DNA of 64,000 nucleotides from CBFDBF01 sp050287965 (GTDB taxonomy: Bacteria > Pseudomonadota > Gammaproteobacteria > Chromatiales > Chromatiaceae). The translations under genes were made by a program, and so were the position numbers. Positions within the stretch are counted from its first letter, which is position 1, and each line of letters opens with the position of its first letter. The stretch lies in the NCBI GenBank assembly GCA_050287965.1, contig JBNKCX010000014.1, positions 28,686 through 92,685 on the forward strand, in the 5' to 3' direction. The notes under the pieces were generated by a model, which saw nothing but the letters and a program-made list of their open reading frames with translations, was not told where the DNA came from and did no database searches. Shown piece after piece: positions 16,694 to 25,011 of this stretch.

Positions 16694-18343
16694 TCAGAGG
16701 GTTTGGGCTGTTACGTCGACGTAGAGTTTGATGTTCTGGCCCGGTTGCAGGTATTTCCCCGGGAGCGAGTTCCAGCGTTTCAGATCAGCGATTTTGACAT
16801 TAAACCGCTGTGCGATTTTCGCCAGGGAATCGCCTTTACGTACCCGGTAACGGACCGTGCTCCGACTGCCGGGAGGTCGCACACCGGTATCGATGGACAA
16901 CTGCTGCGGCGCGGTCCGTGCTGCCTGGGTGTTCTTTTTTACCCAGACTACCAGCTCCTGACCCGGACGCAGGGTATCCCGGGGGGCCATGCCGTTCCAT
17001 TTGGCCAGACTGCGGTGACCCACGTCATATTTGCGTGCGATTTCCCACAGGGTTTCCCCCTGTCGAACCGTGTGCAGTATCCGGTCGCCGTTGCGTGTAG
17101 TGTTCTGGATCTTCTCTTTACGCTGATCAGCGCTCATGGCGTACTGATCGAGTTGCTTGGTGGCAACCGGGATCAGCAGGTGTTTTCCGGCCCGGATGTT
17201 TGTGCCTTTCAGTTTGTTCACCTGGCGCAGCAGGGCGACGCTGGTGCCGTGTTTTTTCGCGATCTCACCGAGGTTGTCGCCGCTTTTGATCTGGTAACGT
17301 TTCCAGCTGACCCGCTTGCCCGGATCAAGCTGCGCCAGCTTCTGTTTGAACAGTTCCGCGTTTTCCACCGGAATTGAGAGGCGATGGGGGCCGTCCGGGT
17401 CCGTCGCCCAGCGGTTAAAGCCGGGATTAAGACGGTAAAGGTCGTCCAGTTCCAACTCGGCCATCTCTGCGGCCAGAGCCAGATCGAGCTGGGATTCAAT
17501 ATCGACCAGGGTGAAATAGGGTTGGTCGGCGACCGGCATCAGGGGTTGCAGTCCATGACCTTTCGGATCACTCAGTACGGCGCAGAGGGCCAGCAGCCGC
17601 GGCACATAGCTGCGGGTTTCCCGCGGGAGATCCAGCGACCAGAAATCGGTGGGCTTGCCCTTGCTTCGATTTTTCCGAATAGCGCGGTGGACGTTTCCGG
17701 AACCCGCATTGTATGCAGCCAGCGCAAGTTCCCAGTCGCCACCGAATTCGCGATTAAGGGCTTCCAGGTGGTCGAGGGCCGCGTTCGTGGCGGCTACCAC
17801 ATCCCGGCGGCCGTCATACCACCAGTTCTGCTTCAGGCCGTATCTTTTGCCGGTAGCGGGTATGAACTGCCAGAGTCCGGCAGCCCGTCCATGGGAATAG
17901 GCAAAGGGTTGATAAGCGCTCTCAACCGCAGGCAGCAGTGCCAGCTCCATCGGCATACCCCGTTGTTCAATCTCCGTTGCAATGTGATAAATATAGGGTT
18001 TGGCCCGGTCCTGAAGTCTGATCAGGTACTCCTGGTGCTGCTCGAACCATTCGATCTCCCGGGCAACACGGGGATGCTCAGGGACTGAGAGCACGAACCC
18101 CCCACGGATCCGGTTCCAGACCGTCCGTCCCGCCGGAGCAGTTGCAAAGGGATTGAATCCGGACGGCGCCGCCTGCTCCCTCAGCCGGGGTTCCGCCGTC
18201 GAATCCCTGCCGGCGGTGGAATCGTCCTCCCTGGCGGTGGTATCGCCGGCGGCGCTCACCGGAAGATGGGCGTTGCATCCGGAGAGGGCTATTACGGAGC
18301 ACAGTGCGAGGGTGACGTGGATGAACTGTTTTTTTGCCGACAT
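16694..18343 (-). CDS. mltD: Membrane-bound lytic murein transglycosylase D with three LysM domains
   Basis: 549 residues from ATG 18343; the frame is open upstream to 18442, but only the inner start gives a proper lipoprotein signal, MSAKKQFIHV followed by TLALCSVIALSGC, with lipobox Cys23. An SLT domain follows (LLPAVESAYQPFAYSHGRAA, with the catalytic Glu in PAVES, then GLWQFIPATGKRYGL). Three LysM repeats form the C-terminal part (starting YQIKSGDNLGEIAKK, HTVRQGETLWEIARK and YRVRKGDSLAKIAQR). It cleaves peptidoglycan glycan strands in the periplasm from the outer membrane. It lies divergent from the yafS-like gene, as in the E. coli mltD-yafS-rnhA-dnaQ region. Confidence 0.95.
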   Translation of the reverse strand: MSAKKQFIHVTLALCSVIALSGCNAHLPVSAAGDTTAREDDSTAGRDSTAEPRLREQAAPSGFNPFATAPAGRTVWNRIRGGFVLSVPEHPRVAREIEWFEQHQEYLIRLQDRAKPYIYHIATEIEQRGMPMELALLPAVESAYQPFAYSHGRAAGLWQFIPATGKRYGLKQNWWYDGRRDVVAATNAALDHLEALNREFGGDWELALAAYNAGSGNVHRAIRKNRSKGKPTDFWSLDLPRETRSYVPRLLALCAVLSDPKGHGLQPLMPVADQPYFTLVDIESQLDLALAAEMAELELDDLYRLNPGFNRWATDPDGPHRLSIPVENAELFKQKLAQLDPGKRVSWKRYQIKSGDNLGEIAKKHGTSVALLRQVNKLKGTNIRAGKHLLIPVATKQLDQYAMSADQRKEKIQNTTRNGDRILHTVRQGETLWEIARKYDVGHRSLAKWNGMAPRDTLRPGQELVVWVKKNTQAARTAPQQLSIDTGVRPPGSRSTVRYRVRKGDSLAKIAQRFNVKIADLKRWNSLPGKYLQPGQNIKLYVDVTAQTL

Positions 18344-18500
18344 GGGGAGTGTGTGCCTTCGGACGGATCCTGTGATGGGCTTGCAAACCCTGAAACTATA
18401 CTGGAGCGATAATCCTTTTTCCAGGTACCTCCCTGGGGACATATTTTTAAGTTAGACGCCATGACGTGAAAAGTGGAAGAGGGTATGCTTCCCCTAAGCT

Positions 18501-19277
18501 ATGAAACGTGACCCTTTTTGCAGATCCGAGTCCAATGTCTGCCGACGATTAGAGCAGTGGACGGACGAATTGCCGGGAAAATACCTTCTCGAACAGGAGC
18601 TTACCGTGCTTGAGCGTCTGTTGCCGGATCTGTTCGGGTATTACCTGATACAGCTCGGATTGGGGAAGATCAGCGATCGCATACGTCAGGTCAGCAGGAT
18701 CCGCAACCATCTGCTGCTGGACCCGCCGGGACAGCAGTCTCCGGTTCCGGCCCATATTCAGGCGGATTTCCTGCGTTTACCGATCGCCACCGACTCCGTG
18801 GACGTGGTGCTCCTCCCCCATACCCTGGATTTTGTGGCCGATCCCCACCAGCTCCTGAGGGAGGTGGAGCGGATTTTGATCCCGGAGGGACGTGTGATCG
18901 TTTTCGGCCTCAGTCCCTGGGGTATCTGGGGGATATGGAAACTACTTTTAGGGCGAACGGGCAGGGTTCCCTGGTGTGCGCAGTTCGTTTCCCAGCGGCG
19001 GCTGAACGACTGGCTGTCGCTTCTGGGATTTGAGGTGGAGGTTACCGAACCTCTGATGTTCAGGCCGCCCCTGCGCAACGAGACCGTCATGAGTAATCTG
19101 GAGTTGTTGGAACGGGCGGGCCGGCGTTTCTGGCCGGCTCTTTGCAACGGCTATGTGATGCAGGCGGTGCGGCGGGTTTCCACCCTGACCCCCGTGGATC
19201 CCAGATGGAAAAAGAGGCGAAGCGTGTTCGCCGGGGGCGTGATCGAACCGAGCACCAGGAGTACTTCCGGTGTCTGA
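18501..19277 (+). CDS. SAM-dependent methyltransferase, YafS-like
   Basis: 258 residues. The middle has class I methyltransferase features: SVDVVLLPHTLDFVADPHQLLREVERILIPEGRVIVFG, followed by NPWGIWGIWKLL-like text (here SPWGIWGIWKLL), RLNDWLSLLGFEVE and a C-terminal basic tail. The glycine-rich SAM loop of motif I is weak. The family sits beside rnhA in gammaproteobacteria (yafS in E. coli), with no firmly known substrate. The last eight bases overlap rnhA, so the two are co-translated. In E. coli gloB lies between mltD and yafS; here no gloB is present at that place. Confidence 0.87.
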   Translation: MKRDPFCRSESNVCRRLEQWTDELPGKYLLEQELTVLERLLPDLFGYYLIQLGLGKISDRIRQVSRIRNHLLLDPPGQQSPVPAHIQADFLRLPIATDSVDVVLLPHTLDFVADPHQLLREVERILIPEGRVIVFGLSPWGIWGIWKLLLGRTGRVPWCAQFVSQRRLNDWLSLLGFEVEVTEPLMFRPPLRNETVMSNLELLERAGRRFWPALCNGYVMQAVRRVSTLTPVDPRWKKRRSVFAGGVIEPSTRSTSGV

Positions 19278-19716
19278 TCGGGTCGAGATCTTTACCGACG
19301 GAGCCTGTCGCGGAAACCCGGGCCCGGGTGGCTGGGGTGCGCTGCTGAGATACCGCGGTACCGAGAAGCAGCTGTATGGCGGAGAGCGGGAGACGACCAA
19401 CAACAGGATGGAGCTGCTGGCGGTAATCCAGGGTCTGCGTGCGTTGAACAGATCCTCCAGGGTACGGATTACCACCGATTCCCAGTATGTAAAAAACGGT
19501 ATTACCGCATGGATTCACAACTGGAAACGCAACGGATGGAAGACGGCCAATAAAAAGCCGGTCAAGAATGATGATCTCTGGCGCCTGCTCGACCAGGAGG
19601 TAGGCCGGCACCATGTGGAGTGGGCCTGGGTAAAGGGTCACAGCGGCCATCCGGAGAACGAACTGGCGGACCGGTTGGCGAACAAAGGGATCGACGAATT
19701 AAGGTCGGGCGGTTAG
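19270..19716 (+). CDS. rnhA: Ribonuclease HI
   Basis: 148 residues from GTG 19270. The sequence VEIFTDGACRGNPGPGGWGA gives the first catalytic Asp (residue 10), NRMELLAVIQGLRAL the catalytic Glu, TTDSQYVKNGI the second Asp and AWVKGHSGHPENELADRLA the His-loop and the last Asp. The basic handle WKRNGWKTANKKPVKN is present, as in E. coli RNase HI. It degrades RNA in RNA-DNA hybrids, removing R-loops and Okazaki primers. It overlaps the upstream methyltransferase gene by eight bases and precedes dnaQ in the same direction, as in enterobacteria. Confidence 0.97.
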   Translation: MSDRVEIFTDGACRGNPGPGGWGALLRYRGTEKQLYGGERETTNNRMELLAVIQGLRALNRSSRVRITTDSQYVKNGITAWIHNWKRNGWKTANKKPVKNDDLWRLLDQEVGRHHVEWAWVKGHSGHPENELADRLANKGIDELRSGG

Positions 19717-19791
19717 GGGCAAGCGCCAGGGATCCAGCTGCTGGCGGGTTTCCTGGAATTGGCTTTTGTCTCCTCCGGCGTCTTCCTCGAC

Positions 19792-19819
19792 AACTGATAA
19801 CTGATAACTGATAACTGAT
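19792..19819. repeat. Tandem 7-bp repeat, (AACTGAT)x4
   Basis: Four perfect copies of the heptamer AACTGAT directly upstream of the dnaQ start (nine bases from the last unit to ATG 19829), followed by the partial unit AATT. No Shine-Dalgarno sequence is visible between the array and the start codon, so the array occupies the place of the ribosome-binding region. Confidence 0.93.
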
Positions 19820-19828
19820 AATTGACTT

Positions 19829-20557
19829 ATGCGCCAAATCATTCTGGATACGGAAACCACCGGCCTGGAGCCGGAGCAGGGGCACCGCATCATTGAGATC
19901 GGTTGCGTGGAGCAGATCGACCGACGCCTGACCGGCAACAATTTCCATCAGTACCTGCAGCCGGATCGGGAAATCGACGATGCGGCGATCGAGGTGCACG
20001 GCATAACCAACGAGTTCCTCACGGATAAACCCAGGTTCGGGGATATCGCTACGGATTTCATCGAATATATCAGGGGGGCGGAGCTGATTATTCATAACGC
20101 TCCGTTCGACGTGGGATTTATCAACTACGAGCTGTCCAGACTGAACGGAGACTGGCAGCAACTCGGCGACTATTGCACCGTTACCGATACCCTGGTTATG
20201 GCGAAAAAGATGCATCCGGGGCAGCGCAACAGCCTCGATGCGCTATGCAAGCGCTACGAAATCGACAACAGTCACCGGGAGTTGCATGGCGCGCTGCTTG
20301 ACGCGGAGATCCTGGCGGATGTCTATCTGGCCATGACCGGCGGTCAGGCTGCCCTGAAGCTGGACGGTTTCACCAGCGGAATCGCCGGCATGGCGGAGCA
20401 CCCGGTGCGCAGGCTGGAGGGCGATCGGCCCCGATTGCGGGTAATTCGGGCAAGTGAGGCGGAGCTGCAGGCCCACAGTTCCAGCCTGGATAGTATTAAG
20501 CAGGCAAGCGGTGCCGCGTTATGGCGTTCCAGGGACGATGCGGGGTTCGGGGAGTGA
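19829..20557 (+). CDS. dnaQ: DNA polymerase III epsilon subunit (3-prime to 5-prime proofreading exonuclease)
   Basis: 242 residues of the DEDDh exonuclease family: Exo I motif ILDTETTGLEP (Asp7, Glu9), Exo II motif IIHNAPFDVGF and Exo III region HRELHGALLDAEILADVYLAM with catalytic His and Asp. A flexible C-terminal segment (about 190-242) that binds the alpha subunit follows. Length and arrangement match E. coli DnaQ (243). The start is at an ATG preceded by a heptamer repeat array instead of an obvious ribosome site, so its translation level could depend on the repeat length (inference). Confidence 0.97.
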   Translation: MRQIILDTETTGLEPEQGHRIIEIGCVEQIDRRLTGNNFHQYLQPDREIDDAAIEVHGITNEFLTDKPRFGDIATDFIEYIRGAELIIHNAPFDVGFINYELSRLNGDWQQLGDYCTVTDTLVMAKKMHPGQRNSLDALCKRYEIDNSHRELHGALLDAEILADVYLAMTGGQAALKLDGFTSGIAGMAEHPVRRLEGDRPRLRVIRASEAELQAHSSSLDSIKQASGAALWRSRDDAGFGE

Positions 20558-20643
20558 AGAAAACGCGGGTTCCGTTGTGGAAAGCGGATGGTTCTGGTAC
20601 CTTGTAATCCCGTCCGGTTCATCACCTTTTTCAAGCAGGCTTC

Positions 20644-22290
20644 ATGAGCAAATTCATATTTATCACGGGCGGTGTGGTCTCTTCCCTTGGGAAGGGTATC
20701 GCCTCCGCATCCTTGGGTGCCCTACTGGAGGCAAGGGGCCTTAAAATCACCATGATCAAGCTGGATCCCTATATCAACGTGGATCCCGGCACTATGAGCC
20801 CGTTTCAGCATGGCGAGGTGTTCGTCACCGAGGACGGGGCGGAGACCGACCTGGACCTGGGTCATTACGAGCGTTTCGTCCGTACCACCATGGGGCGGAA
20901 TAACAATTTCACCACCGGCCAGATCTACGAAAACGTAATTCGTAAGGAGCGGCGCGGGGATTATCTTGGCGGTACGGTCCAGGTGATCCCCCACATCACC
21001 AACGAGATCAAGGAGAGCGTGCTGTTGGGGGCCGACGATGCCGACGTGACCCTGGTGGAAATCGGCGGAACCGTGGGTGACATCGAGTCCCTGCCGTTTC
21101 TGGAGGCGATCCGGCAGATGGGCGTGGAGTTGGGCCACGATAACACCCTGTTCATGCATCTTACGCTGGTTCCCTATATCTCCACCTCCAAGGAGATCAA
21201 GACCAAGCCGACCCAGCACTCGGTGAAGGAACTACGCTCCATCGGTATCCAGCCGGACGTGCTGTTGTGCCGCGCCGATCGCCCCCTGCCGGACGGAGAG
21301 CGGAAAAAGATCGCTTTGTTTACCAACGTCCCCGAGCAGGCGGTCATCTCGGCGGTGGATGCGGACAATATCTATCGTATACCCCTGATGTTTCATGAAC
21401 AGTTCCTGGACGAAATCGTGGTCCGCCATTTGCGGCTTGATGTGCCGGCCGCGGATCTGAGCGAGTGGCGGAGTGTTATCGACGGACTGGAGCAACCGGA
21501 CGGCGAGGTGTGCGTAGCTATGGTCGGCAAGTACATGCACCTGACGGAGGCCTATAAGAGTCTTTCCGAAGCCCTGATACATGCCGGTATTCACACCCGC
21601 ACCCAGGTCAATATCGAATATATCGATTCGGAGGAGGTCGAAGCGAAGGGTGTGGAGCGACTCTATGGGATGGACGCCATCCTGGTTCCGGGCGGTTTCG
21701 GGGAACGGGGGGTGGAAGGCAAAATCGCGGCGGTGCGGTACGCCCGGGAGAACGGAATACCCTACCTCGGTATCTGTCTCGGGATGCAGGTGGCGGTGAT
21801 CGAGTATGCCCGCGATGTGGCCGGGCTTGAAGGGGCGCAGAGTACGGAGTTCAATAAGAATTCGCCGCATCCGGTTATCGCGTTGATTACCGAATGGTTG
21901 GACGCGGACGGCCATATCGAGGTCCGTAGCGAGGATTCCGACTTAGGCGGCACCATGCGCCTGGGGGGGCAGGAGTGTCGGCTGGTGGAGGGCAGTGTGG
22001 CCCGCGAACTCTACGGCCGCGAGATCATTGTCGAACGCCATCGTCACCGCTACGAATTCAATAACACCTATCTCAAGACCCTGGAAAAGGCGGGACTCAG
22101 GGTCTCCGGTCGTTCCACCGACGGCAAACTGGTGGAGATGGTGGAAATACCCGATCATCCCTGGTTCGTGGCCTGTCAGTTCCATCCGGAATTCACCTCC
22201 ACCCCGAGGGATGGGCACCCCTTGTTTACCGGGTTCATCCAGGCCGCCCGCAGCCACCAGCAGGAAAAGGAAACGGCGGAAGCGATATGA
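20644..22290 (+). CDS. pyrG: CTP synthase
   Basis: 548 residues with both family halves. The N-terminal amidoligase domain (about 1-265) starts FIFITGGVVSSLGKGIASAS, with the P-loop and the UTP/CTP sites (KLDPYINVDPGTMSPFQHGE, GGTVGDIESLPF). The C-terminal class I glutaminase (about 290-545) has the nucleophile in YLGICLGMQVAVIE and the His-Glu pair in CQFHPEF. It makes CTP from UTP, ATP and glutamine. Gene order pyrG-kdsA-eno-ftsB is the standard gammaproteobacterial one, with a four-base overlap into kdsA. Confidence 0.98.
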   Translation: MSKFIFITGGVVSSLGKGIASASLGALLEARGLKITMIKLDPYINVDPGTMSPFQHGEVFVTEDGAETDLDLGHYERFVRTTMGRNNNFTTGQIYENVIRKERRGDYLGGTVQVIPHITNEIKESVLLGADDADVTLVEIGGTVGDIESLPFLEAIRQMGVELGHDNTLFMHLTLVPYISTSKEIKTKPTQHSVKELRSIGIQPDVLLCRADRPLPDGERKKIALFTNVPEQAVISAVDADNIYRIPLMFHEQFLDEIVVRHLRLDVPAADLSEWRSVIDGLEQPDGEVCVAMVGKYMHLTEAYKSLSEALIHAGIHTRTQVNIEYIDSEEVEAKGVERLYGMDAILVPGGFGERGVEGKIAAVRYARENGIPYLGICLGMQVAVIEYARDVAGLEGAQSTEFNKNSPHPVIALITEWLDADGHIEVRSEDSDLGGTMRLGGQECRLVEGSVARELYGREIIVERHRHRYEFNNTYLKTLEKAGLRVSGRSTDGKLVEMVEIPDHPWFVACQFHPEFTSTPRDGHPLFTGFIQAARSHQQEKETAEAI

Positions 22291-23117
22291 AACTCTGCGG
22301 GTTTCGGATAGGACTGGATCGTCCGCTCTTTCTCATCGCCGGCCCCTGCGTGATCGAAAGTGAACAACTGGCCCTGGATACCGCCGGCAGCCTGAAAGAG
22401 ATTGCCGATCAGGTCGGTATACCCTTCATCTATAAATCCTCCTTCGACAAGGCCAACCGCTCTTCTGTGGAGAGCTTTCGCGGTCCCGGCGCCGAGGAGG
22501 GGTTATACATCCTGGAGAAAGTGCGGAAGCAGGTCGGTGTTCCGGTATTGACCGATGTGCACGAAGACACACCGCTGGCGGAGGTGGCCAGCGTGGTCGA
22601 TGTGTTGCAGACGCCGGCACTGCTTTGCCGTCAGACCAACTTCATACAGGCGGTGGCCTCCCAGGGACGCCCGGTGAATCTCAAGAAAGGGCAGTTTCTC
22701 GCCCCTTGGGATATGGCGCGGGTGGTGGAGAAGGCTCGGGCCGCGGGCAATGAGCAGATCATGGTCTGCGAGCGCGGGGCCTCCTTTGGCTACAATAACC
22801 TGGTATCCGACATGCGTTCCCTGGCGGTACTGCGGGATACCGGTTGTCCGGTGATCTTCGACGCCACCCATTCCGTACAATTACCCGGAGGTCAGGGAGA
22901 TCGTTCCGGGGGGCAGCGGGAGTTTGTCCCGGTGCTGGCGCGGGCAGCGGTGGCGGCAGGCATTTCCGGTCTGTTTATGGAGACCCATCCGGACCCCGAA
23001 GAGGCCCTTTGTGACGGGCCCAACTCCTGGCCGCTGGAACGGCTGCGGGAGCTTCTCGAGACCCTGGTTGAACTGGATAAGACGGTGAAGGCCAGGGGGT
23101 TTGTTGAAATCAGTTAG
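22287..23117 (+). CDS. kdsA: 3-deoxy-D-manno-octulosonate 8-phosphate synthase
   Basis: 276 residues of the KDO8P synthase family, condensing arabinose 5-phosphate with phosphoenolpyruvate for lipopolysaccharide core synthesis. Family motifs include LIAGPCVIESEQLALDTA, YKSSFDKANRSS, GVPVLTDVHEDTPLAEV, DVLQTPALLCRQTNFI, MVCERGASFGYNNLVSDM and FDATHSVQLPGGQGDRSGGQ. It shows the organism makes Gram-negative lipopolysaccharide. ATG 22287 overlaps the pyrG stop. The stop codon at 23115-23117 runs directly into the heptamer repeat region upstream of eno. Confidence 0.98.
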   Translation: MKLCGFRIGLDRPLFLIAGPCVIESEQLALDTAGSLKEIADQVGIPFIYKSSFDKANRSSVESFRGPGAEEGLYILEKVRKQVGVPVLTDVHEDTPLAEVASVVDVLQTPALLCRQTNFIQAVASQGRPVNLKKGQFLAPWDMARVVEKARAAGNEQIMVCERGASFGYNNLVSDMRSLAVLRDTGCPVIFDATHSVQLPGGQGDRSGGQREFVPVLARAAVAAGISGLFMETHPDPEEALCDGPNSWPLERLRELLETLVELDKTVKARGFVEIS

Positions 23118-23134
23118 AAGTAATTAAGTAAGTA

Positions 23135-23169
23135 GTTAGAAGTTAGAAGTTAGAAGTTAGAAGTTAGAA
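23135..23169. repeat. Tandem 7-bp repeat, (GTTAGAA)x5
   Basis: Five perfect copies of GTTAGAA followed by degenerate units (GTAGGAA), 18 bases after the kdsA stop. A lone GTTAGAA also covers the kdsA stop (23113-23119). The reverse complement of the unit, TTCTAAC, differs at one base from the unit of the second array at 23216-23250 (TTCAAAC in the same phase), so the two arrays can pair. Confidence 0.95.
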
Positions 23170-23215
23170 GTAGGAAGTATGGGGTGGATGATTAAGTTTA
23201 GGGTATCCTGTTTGG

Positions 23216-23250
23216 AAACTTCAAACTTCAAACTTCAAACTTCAAACTTC
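23216..23250. repeat. Tandem 7-bp repeat, (AAACTTC)x5
   Basis: Five perfect copies of AAACTTC, ending in AAACTAACC, 25 bases before the eno start. It is separated from the GTTAGAA array by 46 bases. In RNA the two arrays could form a long stem with one mismatch every seven bases, placed between kdsA and eno. Confidence 0.95.
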
Positions 23251-23275
23251 AAACTAACCAACACGGAGACCAAAG

Positions 23276-24556
23276 ATGTCCGAAATCATTGATATTCGCG
23301 GCCGCGAGATTGTGGATTCCCGCGGAAACCCGACGGTCGAGGCCGATGTGATTACCGCCGACGGGGCCATCGGGCGGGCCGCGGCGCCGTCCGGGGCCTC
23401 CACCGGGTCCCGTGAGGCGCTGGAGCTCCGGGACGGCGACAAGGGTCGTTACGGAGGCAAGGGGGTTCTCCATGCGGTCAATAATATCAGCGGGGAACTC
23501 TGTGATGCGCTGACCGGTATGGATGTTACGGATCAGGAGGCGCTGGACCGCAAGATGATCGAACTGGACGGAACCGAAAACAAGGGACGTCTGGGTGCCA
23601 ATGCCATTCTTGCGGTATCCCTGGCGGCCGCTCATGCGGCGGCCCAGGAACAGGCGCTGCCGCTGTATCGTTATCTCTCCAGCGGTCCCTATCGCTTGCC
23701 GGTGCCGATGATGAATATCATCAACGGCGGGGCCCATGCCGACAACAGCGTGGACCTGCAGGAGTTCATGATTCTTCCGGTGGGTGCCGGATCCATGCGG
23801 GAAGCGGTACGTTATGGCGCCGAGGTGTTTCACGCCCTGAAAGGCGTACTTCACAGCCGTGGATTGAACACCGCGGTGGGTGACGAAGGGGGCTTCGCCC
23901 CGGATCTCCCCTCCAATGAAGCAGCGGTGGAGGTAATCCTGGAGGCGATCGAGAAGGCGGGGTTCACCGCCGGACGTGATATCTATCTGGGGCTGGACGC
24001 GGCCAGTTCCGAGTTCTACAAGGACGGAAAATATGATCTGGCCTCCGAGGGACGCCGGTTCGATTCTGCGGAGTTCGCAGATTACCTGGTTTCCCTGGTG
24101 GATAAGTATCCGATCATCTCCATCGAAGACGGCATGGATGAGAGTGATTGGGAAGGCTGGAAGATCCTGACCGAGAAGTTGGGCGATCGGGTGCAGTTGG
24201 TGGGTGACGACCTGTTCGTGACCAACACCGCCATCCTTTCCCGCGGTATAGAACAGAAGATCACCAACTCCATCCTGATCAAGTTCAATCAGATCGGCAC
24301 CCTGACGGAGACCCTGCAGGCGATCAATATGGCCCACGACGCGGGCTACTCGGCGGTGGTATCCCATCGCTCCGGTGAGACCGAGGACACCACCATCGCC
24401 GATCTGGTGGTGGCCGCCAACACCGGGCAGATCAAGACCGGTTCCCTGTGCCGTTCCGATCGGGTGGCCAAGTACAACCAGTTGATGCGTATCGAGGATC
24501 AGCTGGGAGAGGATGCGGTCTATGCCGGCAAGGGGGCCTTTCCCCTGGAAATTTAG
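23276..24556 (+). CDS. eno: Enolase
   Basis: 426 residues. The family patterns are all present: EIVDSRGNPTVEADV, the loop GAAAPSGASTGSRE (here RAAAPSGASTGSRE), PVPMMNIINGGAHADNSVD, the catalytic acid-base segment GDEGGFAPDL, SIEDGMDESDWEGW, and the catalytic Lys in NSILIKFNQIGT with the SHRSGETEDTTIADL loop. It interconverts 2-phosphoglycerate and phosphoenolpyruvate in the cytoplasm. A modest ribosome site (CGGAGA) precedes ATG 23276. The paired heptamer arrays just upstream may influence its expression separately from kdsA. Confidence 0.99.
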   Translation: MSEIIDIRGREIVDSRGNPTVEADVITADGAIGRAAAPSGASTGSREALELRDGDKGRYGGKGVLHAVNNISGELCDALTGMDVTDQEALDRKMIELDGTENKGRLGANAILAVSLAAAHAAAQEQALPLYRYLSSGPYRLPVPMMNIINGGAHADNSVDLQEFMILPVGAGSMREAVRYGAEVFHALKGVLHSRGLNTAVGDEGGFAPDLPSNEAAVEVILEAIEKAGFTAGRDIYLGLDAASSEFYKDGKYDLASEGRRFDSAEFADYLVSLVDKYPIISIEDGMDESDWEGWKILTEKLGDRVQLVGDDLFVTNTAILSRGIEQKITNSILIKFNQIGTLTETLQAINMAHDAGYSAVVSHRSGETEDTTIADLVVAANTGQIKTGSLCRSDRVAKYNQLMRIEDQLGEDAVYAGKGAFPLEI

Positions 24557-24603
24557 CGCCAAGGGATCCGGGCCGGGGGGTTGGATCTGATGTAACATAC
24601 GGG

Positions 24604-24628
24604 AAACAGGGGGTATGGGCCCCTGTTT
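24604..24628 (+). terminator. Hairpin after eno
   Basis: A perfect nine-base stem, AAACAGGGG and CCCCTGTTT, around a seven-base loop, 48 bases after the eno stop. No run of T follows, so termination is uncertain; it may instead protect or pause the transcript before ftsB. Confidence 0.5.
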
Positions 24629-24720
24629 AACCCGGAACCTTTTGTTCGGTATTAATCAGTTCAAATGACACCGTATCTCTCTTCCTCGGCCCTCGGCCCT
24701 GATGCCCAGGCCCTCGATTA

Positions 24721-25011
24721 ATGCGTATTCTGATCTCGGTATTGGTGGTTCTGCTTATTCTGCTCCAGTACCGCCTCTGGGTGGGGGAGGGAAGTCTGGC
24801 GGAGGTCCACTCGTTGCGAGAACAGATTGAGACCCAGAAGGCGGAGCTGGATCGTCTGCGTCAGCGGAATCTGGCGCTGCAGGCGGAGGTCAACGATCTG
24901 AAGCAGGGCCTGGATGCGGTCGAAGAACGTGCCCGCAGTGAACTGGGGATGATTCGGGAAGGAGAGATCTTTCTTCAGATCATCGAACAACCGGAGAATA
25001 CGCCGGAATGA
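24721..25011 (+). CDS. ftsB: Cell division protein FtsB
   Basis: 96 residues: one N-terminal membrane helix (MRILISVLVVLLILLQYRLW), then a leucine-heptad coiled coil (EVHSLREQIETQKAEL and RQRNLALQAEVNDLKQGLDA), then the ELGMIREGEIFLQII segment typical of the family. FtsB forms a complex with FtsL and FtsQ in the divisome and helps activate septal wall synthesis. Position between eno and ispD is the normal gammaproteobacterial one. The four-base overlap with ispD indicates coupled translation. Confidence 0.96.
   Translation: MRILISVLVVLLILLQYRLWVGEGSLAEVHSLREQIETQKAELDRLRQRNLALQAEVNDLKQGLDAVEERARSELGMIREGEIFLQIIEQPENTPE

Noticed and set aside
23113..23250. CRISPR array
   Set aside because: The repeats are seven bases long and directly tandem with no spacers; they are simple tandem repeats.
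23249..24598. 449-residue minus frame
   Set aside because: Antisense to enolase, without recognisable motifs.
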